Source of the DNA: Tanytarsus gracilentus
Lineage: Eukaryota > Arthropoda > Insecta > Diptera > Chironomidae
NCBI GenBank assembly: GCA_038502055.1
Contig: JAXRKN010000043.1
Location: 3,100,001-3,164,000, forward strand
Direction of reading: 5' to 3'
Length of the DNA stretch: 64,000 nt
Part shown: positions 1 through 13,535 of the stretch, one piece after another
Numbering within the stretch: the first letter of the stretch is position 1
Layout of the letters: every line of letters starts with the position of its first letter
Notes under the pieces: model-generated
Told to the model about the DNA's origin: nothing
The model's input: the letters and a program-made list of their open reading frames with translations, nothing else
The model's database searches: none
Translations under genes and position numbers: made by a program

Positions 1-1434
1 TGAGTTCTCGTGAACTAATTAAAGCTGGTGTTAAATGGATGTTCATTGAAATATTTAGAGTTCGTAAAAAATTTATGATGTTTTTGATTTGATGATTGAA
101 GTATTTTAGTGTGAGGGAAGTACGGCGGAGAATTTCTCCATTTGGTCTGAATTTTGGATATTATTGTGACCTAATTGTGACTATTTGTGACGCACTCTCC
201 ATTTTTTTTGACACCCAATATTTTTTGAGTTTTGAGCATTTCAAAATTTTGAGCTTTCACCGCCGTACTTCACAAAAACTACGGCGGAGAATTTTTAAAA
301 AACATACTTTTTCATGATGTTTTTATATTTTCTGATAGCATTTATTTTGACTATTTTTGACATCCAAAAAGTTTTTGAATTCAAACGTTTGTCAAAAAAA
401 TATGATTTTTTAAAATGTGGAAAATAAAAAAGCTTTTTTCACCACATGAACTGATGAGAACTATGGCGGAGATTTTCTCAAAAATAATTTTAGATGAAAA
501 GCAAAAATGCTTATGGATCATAACTTTTTTGACTATTTGTGACGCGAAGAAATTATTCAAATCCGAGGTTTGATTAAAAAGCTACAGTGATTTGAATGTC
601 AAAATTATTTTGAGCTTTTTTTCATGCCTTCTAAAAAAATTCAGGTAAAAAATTCTGAAAATTAACCGTTATATTAATTTTGAAAATCTTCTATCAAAAA
701 TTTAATTTTTTGAATAGGTTAATATTAATTAAAGATAATAATTTCTTCAGAATTTACTAACTTTAATTTTTAAATTAAATTAAATTTAAAAGTTAAGTTT
801 TCCCCATAAAATTATTTCCTAAAATGCTGTTAAATTGCTGTTAAAAAGTTTTTAAAAAAAATAATGAAAAAATTACAACAACAATATGCTATCTAAAGAA
901 CATAAATTTTAAGAAATAATTTTATATAAATAAGCTAATTGAACACCACTCATTGCTCCTTCAAAAATGTCCTCAGATTTCAGTCATTAATTTGTAAACA
1001 ACTTCATTGGAATTTTCCCCATCATGCACTGCCGCTATCTGACACTTTTCTATTTATTTTTATTTTCTCTCGCCGAATAAGAAAAAATGTGTGTTGTTCA
1101 CTCAATCAACTAACTTTTCTAATGTTTATTCAATGAGGAGAGAACAAAAAAATTTGGAGCACAACTGACCTTTGCATTGTTATGCAAATGCTTTGCTAAG
1201 AAATTTCTCTTTGTCTTTATTAAAAAAAGTTTCTAAAAATTAGAATTAAGAGTGATTTGAGGGGTGCTGAGACATTAAATAATTTAAAACCACAGCAATA
1301 TCAATAAATATCATGACCTCACCCATTGAAAGAATGTCAACCTCGGCAATAAAAAAGAACATAATGAATGCTATATTGCACCATAAAAACTGTCTTCTCA
1401 TACACACACACAAAAATCTCTTTTTCATTCACAG
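1..1434 (+). other. intron of pecanex (left part outside window)
   Basis: No coding exon is visible here on either strand. The first recognisable pecanex exon starts at 1435 after a good acceptor (ttcattcacag). It begins in the middle of the second membrane segment of the family, so the exon(s) for roughly the first 50 residues must lie left of the window. The stretch holds the degenerate tandem repeat at 117-615 and otherwise AT-rich sequence. The open frames at 96-317 and 939-1136 have no family resemblance and look like chance. Confidence 0.7.
117..615. repeat. degenerate tandem repeat, about 160-180 base unit, three copies
   Basis: Two landmarks recur in the same order. The word GGCGGAG is at 124-130, 283-289 and 465-471. 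The word GACTATTTGTGAC (one copy GACTATTTTTGAC) is at 179, 349 and 531, about 55-66 bases after each GGCGGAG. Copies are followed by T-rich, TTTGAG-containing sequence. An inverted copy of the start (CACCGCCGTACTTC, 258-271) sits just before copy two. It could be a decayed satellite or a fragment of a mobile element inside the pecanex intron. Confidence 0.6.
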
Positions 1435-4400
1435 TATTTTCCCACAACGATTACAATATGGATTGTATACATCGTCGCGATATTTGTCGTAATGACAGCA
1501 CTAAAGCTAATCAATTTGTCATTGCACAAAATGTACGACAAGGCTCGAACGCTCTCCGAGACGAGTCTGAAGAAGATGAGCGGTGGAAATGCGAGTGGAG
1601 TAGGCGGAAATGTGAATAGTAAAATTCAGCGTGAAACATCAGCGTAAGAGCTTCCTTATCGGCAACTTTAAAAATCTTATTTACTCACTTCTTTTTTAGA
1701 GATGACGAAGGTGGAATTGAATTACAAATATTGAGTAATGCGATAGGTGGATCGGTGCCAGATCACTCATCACGCACATCTGTCGAGCATCATAGTCAAA
1801 GTGACGAACTTAGTTGTGCAAATAGTGCCGTTTCTGTTGATTTTCCTGAACAATTAGCTAGTACAATTGGTTAGTGTGATATTAATGTTTAAAAAATATA
1901 ATCTGTCAAAATTTCAATTTTTTTAGATCTAAAAGTAGACGTACACCGAAAGAATAGCTCAGAGTCGAGTGATAATAGCGACGTTTATCAAATAAGCGCT
2001 GGTAATGGTAAAAAACAGTCGGCGACGTCAAGTGGCGCGTGTAAAGGACATCATCGTAGTAGCAGTGCATCCGCGGCTACGTCAACGACAAAACAAAATA
2101 ACTCGAAAGCGAGTGAAAATAACAATATGACTAGTAGCAACAGCATAACAGTGCCTGATACAATTAACTCCATTGAAGTTGAGTGTGATGAAGCAAGAGG
2201 TGGCTGCGATAAAACAGACTCTGTCGAAAAGTCTGATGATGCGTTGCCATCGACTTCAACGAGAAGTGAACAGGGAGCGATTAAGCTTCACAACACTGCC
2301 TCGTCACGTCGCCAGCAGTACAAGTCGCTAAAGCAGAAACGATCAACCTCAAATATTCAACTTCAACAGTCTTTAACCTCCTCGAAGCTTCATCGTCAAG
2401 TGTCACTCGATAGCGATAAAATTGGCATGGGATCGGACGGTAACAGTAATTTTCATCCCTCATCGTCGAGGCATTATCATCACCATCATCATCATAATGA
2501 TCATTATAGACATAAAAATGCCATTAATCATCCCAAAATGAGTAAAAATTCTGACTCTGATCTCTATTTAGAGAGTGAAGCGACGGGTGGCGACTATACG
2601 ACAAAATCGGCCCTTCAATTGAGCGGCGATCATCAAAACATAAGTCTGACGCAGAGCGAAAAAGCTCAACATAACACGCCAATAAGGAGAGACTCGAGTT
2701 CAACAATGTCCGCACTCCAACTTCCCACATCAAATGCACCGAGCACATCGGGACTGTCAAAGAGTCGCCGCCATTCCAATATAACAACGGGAAATTCATC
2801 GGGTAATCATCGTCAAATGCCTCGTTCGTTAACATCGATGAGGAGGATAAAAAGTGCTGCGCTAGACACGAGTTGTCCATCCGTCTCTAATCTCACGCCT
2901 CATCCCGTTAGTGTCGAGGTGATTGATGGCAAGACGATACGAAATCCTGAAAATACGGGCTTACCTCCGCCAAGTAAATTTCTCTCACGCAATGCTCCAC
3001 TCAATCTCTTTCCAAACTCATCGGCTGCCGTTCAATCGTGTACCTCATCATCGGCAACAACAATAAGCGACATGAATTTACTGCAGCACGTCGCAAGCGA
3101 TTTAGTTTATCCAATTGCAGAGCAGGGCGATGAAAATTGTGGGAGAATTGTCAATAGCTGTACGTCCGATGAGGAGAGTGATGGAGAGAAATGTAATAAT
3201 ATACAAGAGGACGATGATATGACGTCTAATGATGGCGACAGTGGACTCGAACAGGAGGAAATAAATTTGTCTGAATCTGAGGAGGAACAAAATCGCAATG
3301 GAAGTCGATCGCCTTTATTAGAAGCGCCAATAGTTAATGAGGAGAAGAAGAGTCCCGATAAAGAGCCTTCAAAAGAGCCACTGTCAGCTAGTGTCAGTTC
3401 CAAAGATCAACATATTGCTAAAGAGAGAAGTGCGAGTGAAGAGAAACGCACACGTTGGTTCGATAGTCTCGATTTTGGCTTTAATTCCACGGCCGATAGC
3501 GTGGGAGAGATTTCGGTGGATAAAAGTGAAGATAAATCTGAAGAGAAAAAGACTCAAAAAGATGAGAGTCGAATTCTTTCATCGTCGATTAGTGCCTCAC
3601 AAATTAGCGGACGAAGTAGCGGTGCAATTCCAAAGCAACATGGCCATCATCATAGGAGTGGAATAACGATAAGAAAATTGAGCTTTGGCGAGGAACAATA
3701 TCCAACTTCGAGGATGTATCAGAGGACACTCTCTCAGCGCTCAACATCCGATCGAATTCCTGAAAATAATGCCATTCAATCGACGAGCACGCTGCCGGGC
3801 TTACAGTTAATTCGTTACCTTAACAATCATCCAATAGAGCAGCACATGCTCACCCCTCTCTTTCTTCCCGGTTCCGGTCAACATATCTACGAAAATCAAA
3901 CTTCTCTCTCGTCATTTCGGCCTCGCATTCTAGAGAGTCACACGCAGCGACGACTGAGATTTGGACGCAGTAGTTACACAATTGATCTCAATTTTCCCGC
4001 AACCCAGCAGCAGCCTAAAGACCGTCAAAACTTTGTGATAGTAGACAGTGCAAAATCACCGACCAACGATTGTGACATGTGCCTCGATCTTCCCGACGGA
4101 CTCGCACAAACGAGTAGTGCAAGTGCGAATAACAATCGACTTGTTCTCGCCGCGGGAAGTCAACAAAATCCCGGATTTATAGATAGTTCTGACTTTAATT
4201 GTTTCATCGACGAACAGGGTCATTGGATAAATTTAATGAATGACGCTAAAGCTCAACCCGGCCAGCATACCATCTCGAGTAATATTAGTCAAATTCAGCA
4301 GCAACATCTAATTCAATCGGCATTTAATAATAATAATAACAACAACAACAACTCGCTTACGGGAAATTTAAATTCATATCGAATTATGACTGGCGCACAA

Positions 4401-7400
4401 TCGGCCGAATTTTCAGCGCTATCGAGTGCACAATCGGTTGACATTTTGCAGCAAAGAAACATCTTTAATGATCCTCAAATCCGTCCGAAGATTTATAAAT
4501 TTCCAGTGAGAGTTTTTGGAATAAATCTCGGCAAAACGATCAAAATCACAATGAATAGACTTCAGCTACTTGCGCTCTTCGATAAAGACCAACACATTTA
4601 TCAGATAATACTTGCAATTATGCTAAGCACGCTCGTTGCCGTGCTGGGAAGTTTCATTCTCATCAATAACTTTTATAACGACATTTTCGCCTTTCTCTTC
4701 TGTTTCATCATTGCCGGATCACAATATTCATTGCTCAAGAGTGTCCAGCCCGACGCATCATCGCCAATTCATGGCTTCAATAAGACTGTCACGTACTCGC
4801 GCCCAATTTATTTTTGTCTTTTAACTTCGTTCATGTTAGTTTGTCATTACACCGCCGAATCGCTGAGGCAAGACGAAATCATGCGACTAAATGAGGCAAT
4901 TTTAAGTGCAAATGTCACCGACATCTTGCCAAAGCAGGCGACAATTTATGGAATTGTGATAGTATGGAAGGATCTCTTTAGCTCGGTCAATGCATTTCTG
5001 CACTGGTTCATTCTCAGTCTTCCGTTTGCCTTTAGCATTGGACTTTTTCCTCAAATCAACACTTTCTTCATGTACTTGTGCGAGCAGATCGATATGCATG
5101 TGTTCGGCGGCAATGCTGTGTGCAATTTAATTGCTGGTTTTCTCGCCGTTTTGAGATCAATTTTCGGCTGTTTAATTCTTTATGGACCAATTTATGGTGG
5201 ATTAATTGAATCCAACAACACTCAGCACATTCTCGTGTCGATGTTCTGCGGAATGCTCATTCCAATGAGTTATCATCTCTCGAGATCGAGCAGTGACTTT
5301 ACGCATCTCTTTCAACTGATAAAGTCAACGCTTTTAGTACACAATGACGATGACATTTGTGGCGATATTGAGAATGGATCGTCGTCTAAAAACGATGAAA
5401 ATGAAAGTTCCGAGGAGACGGAAGAAAGCTCAAAAGATCATACGACATTAACATCGCAACCACTCGATGATCCATTGCCAAAGAAATTGCAAGGAACTGT
5501 TACGGCACGATTGAAAAATGACTTGGTTGTGTGCACATTCTTGGGTTTAGTTTTCTTCATTCTTCACACGAGCACAATCTTCAAAGTTCTTCAGCCAAAC
5601 TTGAACCTAGTTTTGCATATCATCGCGATAATTTTAGGTTTAAGTCTTCACTATGTCGTGCCACAAATGAGAAAGCACCTGCCTTGTCTGTGTGTCGCAG
5701 CGCCCGTTCTAAAAGCTCACGAGCATGGATTGTTCGAAGTCAATCGACTATCAAAAATTATGTGGTTCGAAAAAGTTTTCGTCTATTTGAGCTTTATCGA
5801 GAAAAACGTGCTTTATCCATTGATAATTGTGAGTTCGATAACGGCTGACAGCACGACCATCACTGACAAGTTCGGATATGCCCTCGGAAGCGGTTTCATT
5901 GTCATTGCCAGTCTGAAAAGTGAGTCGAATTTAAAAAGTAGTAAAATTTTTAATTAAAACTTTTCTCATTTCAGTCCTCAGAAGCTCATACTCGGATATC
6001 AGTTGCCAGTATCTCATTCTATTATTCAGCGTTCTCTTCTTTCACTACGATTATGCGAACGCGAGTGAAACTTTTCTCCTCGATTACTTCCTCATATCAA
6101 TTGTCTACAGGAAGGTTTCGGATTTATTGTTAAAGGTGAGAAATTTTGAAATATGAAATTTTGAAATTTTTTAATTGTTTAATTTTTTAGCTTCAATTTG
6201 TGGTCACTTACATCGCTCCATGGCAAATTACTTGGGGTTCGGCATTTCATGCGTTTGCACAACCATTTAGCGTTCCGCATTCAGCAATGCTCTTCCTACA
6301 AACTGCCATCAGTGCCGTCTTATCGACGCCATTGAATCCGTTTTTGGGTAAATTAAACAAATGTTTAAAAAATAATAAAATTAATTTCCGGCAATTTTTA
6401 GGCAGCGCAATTTTTATAACATCTTACGCGAGACCTATAAAATTTTGGGAACGAGACTACAACACGCGACGAATCGATCATTCCAACACGAGACTAAGTT
6501 CACAACTTGAAAGAGACTTGGGTGCTGACGATAACAATTTAAATAGCATTTTTTATGAGCATTTAACGAGATCGTTGCAACATTCGTTGTGCGGTGATTT
6601 GCTAATGGGTCGATGGGGTGATGTGAGTCAAGGAGATTGTTTTGGTGAGTTGAAAGTGCTTTAAAATTATAACAGTAATTAACATTTTTATACTTTTTTA
6701 GTCCTCGCATCCGACTATCTCAACTGCCTTATTCACATAATTGAGCTTGGAAATGGTTTATGTACATTTCAAATGCGTGGTCTTGAGTTTCGAGGAACAT
6801 ACTGTCAACAGCGAGAAGTAGAGGCAATATCTGAGGGTGTTGAAGACAATGATGGCTGTTGTTGTTGCAGTCCTGGACATTTACCACACATGCTGAGTGT
6901 AAACGCTATGTTTTCGACGAGATGGCTCGCATGGCAAGTAATTGCATCACAGTATGTGCTAGAGGGTTATTCAATCTCTGATAATGCAGCCGTTGCGACA
7001 CTTCAAGTCTTTGAATTTAGAAAAGTTTTAATATCATATTACGTGAAGGTAATTAAATTAATTTTTATTTCCTTAAATAATCACTAATTTATATCTTTTT
7101 AGAGCATAATTTATTACGCAATTAAATCACCAAAACTTCAACAATGGCTCGAATCGTCGTCAATTCAGGAAGCGCTGGAAGTGACACTCGAGAGGAATTT
7201 TGTAGAACTCGATCCAATCTTCAATCACAATCTCGACGACGATTATGACTTTCGAGTGGCCGGCATTTCGAGAAATTCCTTTTGGGCCGTCTACTCAGAT
7301 TGGATACAGTTTTGTGTCGGTAAAAGACAACAACAAATGCAGGAAGAGCGAATGAAAAAGGAACAAGTAAAGCAGGAAAATAGAAAGAATGAAAACAGAA

Positions 7401-9289
7401 GGTCAACAGTGAATCCACTGCCGAGAGATTTAAAGCCAACAGCTGGAACTTCGACCACAATCGAAGAGACTTCACCGCCAATTACAAATTCCATAAATTC
7501 ATCAAAAGACTCAATTTTAGTGTCGTTATGTTTAGCACTAACACTGCTCGGTAGAAGAACTCTCGCAACTGCCAGTCACAGCGCATCGTCGTTGGGCGTC
7601 GAATTTTTCCTTCACGGTCTTCACTCACTCTTTAAGGGCGATTTTAGAATTACATCGACAAGAGATGAGTGGGTTTTTGCTGATATGGATTTACTTCACA
7701 GTGTGCTTGCACCAAGCGTACGAATGTCCCTAAAGCTTCATCAAGATCATTTTCTCTCACCTGATGAATACGATGACTACAGCGCACTTTACGAGTCAAT
7801 CGAACAAAATACAAGGGAACTTGTTATATCGCATGAAGCTGATCCATTGTGGAGAAATGCAGTGCTTCGAGGAACGCCAAACTTGCTCGCATTAAGACAC
7901 GTGATGGAGGATGGAAGCGATGAATATCGAGTCATCAGATTGACTAAAAGATTTTTAAATTTTCGAGTAATTAAACTCAATCGAGAGTGCGTGAGAGGCT
8001 TGTGGGCTGGCCAACAGCAAGAGCTCATTTATCTTCGAAATAGAAATCCCGAACGAGGTTCAATTCAAAATGCAAAACAAGCGTTGAGAAATATCATAAA
8101 TTCATCGTGTGATCAACCCATTGGATATCCAATTTATGTGTCGCCCTTAACCACTTCTTATGCTGAAACGAATGAGCAACTGAATGACATCATTGGAGGT
8201 GAAATTACCCTTGAAAAAATTCAAAATAAAATTTTGAGTTCATGGCATCGAATAAGAAAGAGATGTAGAGAGGGTTGCAGTAGTGGAATTGAGGCGGAAA
8301 TTGTAAACACAACGGGAAGTTGCTATGGAAATTTGCAGACACTCGCCAACAGTAATTTATCACAAACAGCCGGAACTCTTTCGTATGGCTCACAAAGCAT
8401 TTCAATATCAGGCCGCGAGGGTTCGGGTAATCGAGGCAGTCTGGCGAGCATCAATAACAAACCAACATCATCGACACTACTCGCCGGCCTCCTCAATCGT
8501 GAACGAATTGACATGCCCGAGCGCGACCTTGTGCTTAGAGAGCGAAGCATCGGCAAAAAGACAGCGAGCACAAATAGTATTTGTAAAAGTAAACGAGACT
8601 CATTTAGAGAGTCAATCAACCCATCAATCACTTTCACCACATCCAGTGGCACGACCCTAGCGAGAGATCAAGAAAATGTCGACGAGGCTTCGAACGAAGA
8701 AGAACCAATTGCGGGTACGAGTAGGGATAAAAAGGATGAGAAAAAGGACGAGAATGACGATGAAATGGATGAGGGAGCGGAGTCGGAAGAGAAACTGTTG
8801 ATTCAGCCAACAAACATTGCGATGAATAAAAAAGTCATTATTGTTGACATTAGTCAGGTAGAATTTTAAATGAATTTTTAAGTTAACTTATTTTAACACC
8901 TTAATTTGCAGATTTATGACTGCATGAATGACCAACGAGTTGATCTTATATGGCCTAATGAAAAGCTCACAGGTCTTCGGGCTGGATGGCGAAAACCACC
9001 TCAAGTCGGTATATTATATAATGGTATGGTTGGATTTGTTGTTGGCTGTCTCTCGCCTAATCATGCGGCCGCAACAAGTGCATCGGAGAGTCACAATATT
9101 CTACTTGTAAAAATTGACGATGATCTCTGCGTACCGATCAGCGAAAAGGGCGTTAAAGAGTACAAGACTATCACATCGCCGCCGGCCTTAAGACATTTAA
9201 CAAATGCACCAAAGAATAGTACGACTGTGGATGAGAAAGATGAGGAGAGCGAAGAACAGGATTCCAAAGATGAGCACGTGACTCTTTGA
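1435..9289 (+). CDS. pcx: Pecanex, 5' partial
   Basis: Exons 1435-1643, 1700-1869, 1927-5919, 5975-6135, 6191-6347, 6402-6644, 6702-7048, 7103-8857 and 8912-9289 join in frame through GT-AG introns of about 50-80 bases. They give 2470 residues without the N-terminus. Pecanex is a conserved multi-pass membrane protein; in Drosophila it is a maternal neurogenic gene acting in Notch signalling, probably at the endoplasmic reticulum. The first exon carries a membrane helix (YFPTTITIWIVYIVAIFVV). A long Ser-rich disordered stretch follows, with a His run near 2475 and an Asn run near 4327. About nine hydrophobic segments lie between 4600 and 6130. The Cys-rich block CCCCSPGHLPHMLS (near 6857) and the tail to 9289 form the conserved pecanex C-terminal domain. 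The length is close to fly pecanex. The ATG at 2127 is internal, because the two preceding exons read into it in frame. Confidence 0.93.
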
Positions 9290-10063
9290 ATAGTTTTATC
9301 ATCATCAATAATTGAGAATTAAATTCGAGAAAAGAAAGCTCACTTGAGCTTTTTCTTCGTAAATGTTAGAATTTTACTGAATTTCTGGCAAATCCTAAAA
9401 TCTTTTTTGTGAATTTACAAAACTTCAAACATCTTCAGAAATTTTAAAAATTTCGTCCAAGCTAAAATTTCAAATCTACAATTTCTAGTCCTCTAAACAC
9501 CTTTCTCGATATTCTAAAAAAATTGCCAGATTTCCAAAAAAGTTTTCTCTCAAATTAAACAATTTTACAAAATAAAACAAAAACGTAAAAAATCGAAAGT
9601 TGAGTAATGACAGTTGATAGAAAAAAGGATTAACTATTTTGTGATAATTAATGATTAATAAATTACTCTTTGCAAATCGTTATAGAATAGGTGAAGAAAT
9701 AAAAAATTAATAAGAAACGTTTTGTTTAAAAACCATTTCATCATCAAACAGATTATAGTGGAAGAATAATGAAAATGAGAAAAAGAGTTTTAATTTAAAT
9801 AAAGAAAATTTAAAAATATATTTTTCATTTTTTTAATTGACAAAATTTGGGCTTTTTTATACAGATTGAGGTAACGACAGAAAATATTGTTAAAAGTGCT
9901 AACTTTTTTTAATTAAATAATTTTGAAACCAATCACGAATAATATTTTTTTTACAATTTCACCATCATTAAAAATCTCATGCTAAATATGCTTTTTTTAT
10001 TGCTAGTCAAATTTCACATTTGCTTGTAATATTTTTTAAGACAATTTAATTATTTTTAATTAA
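9290..10063. other. convergent intergenic region, pecanex / RING gene
   Basis: This is the 3' flank of both convergent genes. It is AT-rich with no coding signal. An AATAAA at 9657-9662 could serve as the pecanex polyadenylation signal. Nothing else is recognisable. Confidence 0.6.
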
Positions 10064-10509
10064 TTAAGGAACAACAGTTTTGCAGAGTGGACAAAATCGT
10101 TCATATCGTAGCCATCCTCCGATGCATTTTGTGTGGAATCGGTGAGCGCAAGGCAGCACGCGAATTTGTTGAAATCTCTTAATTGCCTCAATACAAATAA
10201 TACATTTTTCATCTTCTTCTTCGTCTTTCTTTCGAGAGCGTTTACATGATGTGTCGTATCCAGTGCCTGGATCAAAGTCACCGCCGAGAGAATCCTGATA
10301 AGAATAATCACCAGCTCTTTCTCTATAAATCATCCCAATGACAATCGCACCTAAAAAAATATTTTGAGGTATTAAAATAGGAATCGAACCCAAAATTGAC
10401 ATTTTAGTTTCTTTAAAGTTGAAGCTTTCATAATTAAACTTTAAAGCTCACCTATAGCAAGGACAACACCGATAGGAAGCATGAGTCCAAAGATATTTTG
10501 AATCGGCAT
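10064..10509 (-). CDS. small membrane-anchored RING-H2 protein (probable E3 ubiquitin ligase)
   Basis: Two exons, 10509-10452 and 10350-10064, are separated by a 101-base intron and encode 114 residues. The start ATG at 10509 opens a hydrophobic helix (residues about 7-26, ending MIYRERAG), so the protein is likely a single-pass membrane protein. A short acidic-basic linker leads to a C-terminal RING-H2 finger: CIIC, then CAHRFHTKC, then CPLC, giving C-x2-C, C-x-H-x2-H-x2-C and C-x2-C zinc ligands. RING-H2 fingers recruit E2 enzymes for ubiquitin transfer. The protein is unusually short for a membrane RING ligase. The ORF continuing upstream to 10402 is intron read-through; the splice keeps the frame (Ala-Ile-Gly-Ala). 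The exact subfamily is not recognised. Confidence 0.8.
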
Positions 10510-11164
10510 TTTATTTTGATGTTTTTTGACTTGATTGTCGAGAATTTTTTCCTAATTACGTCTTATTTAAAAATAAATCTTAACAATTCACACACTCGAC
10601 TTTATTACATGCTTTATTTTGTCGTCAGTCTATTTTTAATATTTTCGAGCATAAAACATAAAATAAATCAAAGTTTTTCACTGGTTTTTTTCGTGAATAT
10701 TTATTTGTTTTTTTTATTGTGAAATTCAAAAACAAAAAATAATAAAACTGAAAGGATTAAAGCGCAATTTTGTGTAAATGCAAAGCAAGCTTTTATTTTT
10801 TAAATAAACTTAAAAACTTTATAAAAAGTGCTGAATTTACAAGTATGTGATAAAATGTCCAAAGTAGAAACAAAAATTTCAAAAATTAATTAAAAGTTGT
10901 TTGATTGTTTAAAATAATTTAAGCTTTTCACGTAGACATTTGGAAAGTAAAAGCTCAATTAGCTTTTTTGAAATTTCGACTAAAAGCCACGGGAGTGATG
11001 TCTAAGTGTCACCGAACTAAAATCATTTTGAAAATATTTAATACGTTTTATCTAATCAAATTACTTTTGGTGAATAAACTTCAAAAACGAATTAAATAAT
11101 TATTAATTGATCAACTTGATTGAAGATTTAATTAATTTCTTTTTTATTTTATTTAATTAATAAA
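10510..11164. other. intergenic region between RING gene and UGT gene
   Basis: This AT-rich stretch contains the RING gene promoter side (right after 10509) and the 3' flank of the first glycosyltransferase. No coding signal or clear TATA box is seen. Confidence 0.5.
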
Positions 11165-13056
11165 TTAATTCATTTTAACTTTATCGCTCTTTTTTCTGCA
11201 GCATAAATTAATCAAACATTTCAAGATATAAAAATCGACTATTAAAATTACCATAAAAATTAAAGCCATCAATGCATAGACATCAATCGAGTGAAGTTCG
11301 ATGAAATTTAATTTATTAGCTGCTGCTTGCAAATGAGCCGCACCTTGATGTCTAACGGCATATTCAGTCCAATACAGAACACTCTCTTGAGGTGTCATAG
11401 CGCGGTCAGAAAAACGCTTTGCAATTTCTTTAGCTTTGTTCGTGTACGAAGGATCTGTAAGAAGCTTTTTGAGAGCTTCCGAAACATTTTCTTCAGTGAC
11501 TTCATCAAAATTTATTTTCAGACCATAACCGTTCTTGACAGCTTTAGCCATGTTCATCTAGAGGAGAAATTTAATTAATTTTAATTGATTGAAAAAAAAT
11601 AGAAATTTACTCTTTGATCACCAAATATTGGAAAGCCAAGAACTGGTTTTCCTTCGGCAGTTGCTTCAGTTCCACCTGAAAAATTAAAAAAATTATATTA
11701 AAGCTCATTTAAACTTTTTTTCAGCATACCCAAGAGTCCGCCATGAGTCATAAACAATTTCACATTTGGATGCGCTAAAATGTCTCGCTGTGGAAACCAC
11801 GATCCAATTTTAATGTTTCCTGGATTCCCCGGCAAAGTTTCATTTTCGTATTTCCACAAAACTTTTTGCTTCAACTTTCCGAAAGCTCTCACGAAAGCTT
11901 CTCTCTTGTCTTCCGGCCACATTTTACTTTGAATAAAAGAGCCCATCGAGAAATAAATTACGCCTTCAGTGGCCGAATCGAGAAATTCCTGGATGTCACT
12001 CGGCAATGGTTTTGCGGGCTGCAAATGAATGCCAGCAATTTCAACCATTTGCGGCATTTGCGGGCGGGCGGATGAAGTGCTGATGTGAGTGTTGGCGAAA
12101 ATTATGCTCGAGTTGTGGTACATTTCGTCGAGTGTTCGCTTAGCGTTGGGGAAATATTTTTTGTAGAGCTTTTTTTGAGCTCTAAGGTGATATTGATGGT
12201 AAATGATGTGTTCAGCGAGTGAAAAGGCTGTGTTCCAAAAGCGCTCCTTAAAGTCCATTTGATCTGTGTAGACGTAAAAAGGATTTGGAACGTAAGATGT
12301 TGGTGAAATGCTGGAAAATTAAATTATTAAAATAGGAATTTAAATTTTTAAAATATTCTCACTTTCCAGTCATGTCATCTGTCCACTTTACAGTCGCAAA
12401 AACTGTGTAAGAAATTAAAATGCATCCAACTTTATCGGCAATTCCTAATAATGCGTCTGTTAAGAAAATTTCGTAGATGCAAACATCAAATTTTTCGTCA
12501 CGATTTATAAATTTTTGGACCTCAGGGTCTTCCATGAAAAGATCAACAAGATCGGCATTCATTTTCGATAAAGTGACGACTGTTCCAATAGCTGGATATT
12601 TCCCAAAAATAAATGGATTTACCTCCATGTCTGTAATTGATCAATTTATCGTTAACTACTTGAGAGATAATTTTTGATAGTCAAGAAAAAAATTTGATTG
12701 TGACGTAATTTAATTCCGACTTGAATAATATCAAAAAACTTTCAAGGTTGATGGTTAAAAAATTAGATAAAAGCTTTTTTTTTATGTTAAAATTTAATTA
12801 GAAAAATTTTTTACAAACCACTTTCAAAAATTTCATGAATTTTCGCCACATTTATATCTCTTAAATTTGGCTCAGGATTCTTCGACGGATATCCCGACAT
12901 TAAAGTCACATCATGTCCAGCTTTCGCTAAAGTTTTCACTATTGAACTTCCTATGTTATGATGTGACTTCGATGCAAACGGAATAACTCCCAAAATTTTC
13001 AGGCCATCAATGCTGACAAAGAGCAAAAATAATAGAAAAAATATTTTTTTCGACAT
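11165..13056 (-). CDS. UDP-glycosyltransferase 1
   Basis: Five exons (13056-12819, 12630-12363, 12310-11730, 11675-11611, 11557-11165) join in frame to 514 residues, the usual length for insect UGTs. The enzyme moves sugar from UDP-sugar to small lipophilic molecules in the ER lumen (detoxification, pigment, hormone or lipid conjugation). A signal peptide (FFLLFLLFVSIDG) leads to the substrate half with the expected N-terminal His (SKSHHNIG). The UGT signature starts at HGGLLGGTEATAEGKPVLG and continues FPIFGDQ. A C-terminal helix (VYALMALIFMVILIV) is followed by a lysine tail ending KVKMN, which fits a KxKxx ER-retrieval signal. The start is the ATG before SKKIFF; the frame extends upstream only through a TTG codon. 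It is tandem with UGT2 and shares its intron positions near the signature and before the NISP/NDSP segment. Confidence 0.92.
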
Positions 13057-13535
13057 GTTTAAGCCACAAGAGTCGTTCGACAACTATTTGAGAGAGACTA
13101 AAATTTTAAAGTGATTTTCTATTCACTCGAGCATGTGTAAAAGTTGTTTACTACTCAAGAGCCGGTGAAACATATGATCGCTCTTCAATGTGTGGTTCGT
13201 AGAGATAAAAAATACTCACAATGATGATTTTTTTTGAGAGTCATGACTTGAGAAGTTTAGAAATATTTATGATCGTCACAAATTTGCTAAGTCATTGGAT
13301 CATTTGACAAATTATTTTTATTTTAGATTTTTTTTAAAGGGTGAGAAATTTACGTCTTAAAAAATTATGAATTTTTCGAAAAATATTCAAAGTACATAAA
13401 GCTTTTGTGTAATTTATATAAAAATTATTTCCCTGAAATATATGAAACTGAACAAATTTAATGCACAAGTTGCTCACCCCTGGTATAATTTTAGCAAATC
13501 ATCATGAATCGAAATAAAATTAAATATTTTTCTAA
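13057..13535. other. spacer between the two UGT genes
   Basis: This is the 5' flank of UGT1 and 3' flank of UGT2. No TATA box is clear. An AAAGGGTGAG (13336) and a CTCACCCCTG (13474-13483) face each other as a short inverted repeat around about 145 AT-rich bases, possibly a degenerate MITE. Confidence 0.45.

Noticed and set aside
3102..3666. Antisense and alternative-frame ORFs within the large pecanex exon
   Set aside because: They overlap a confidently coding frame and contain only shadow translation.
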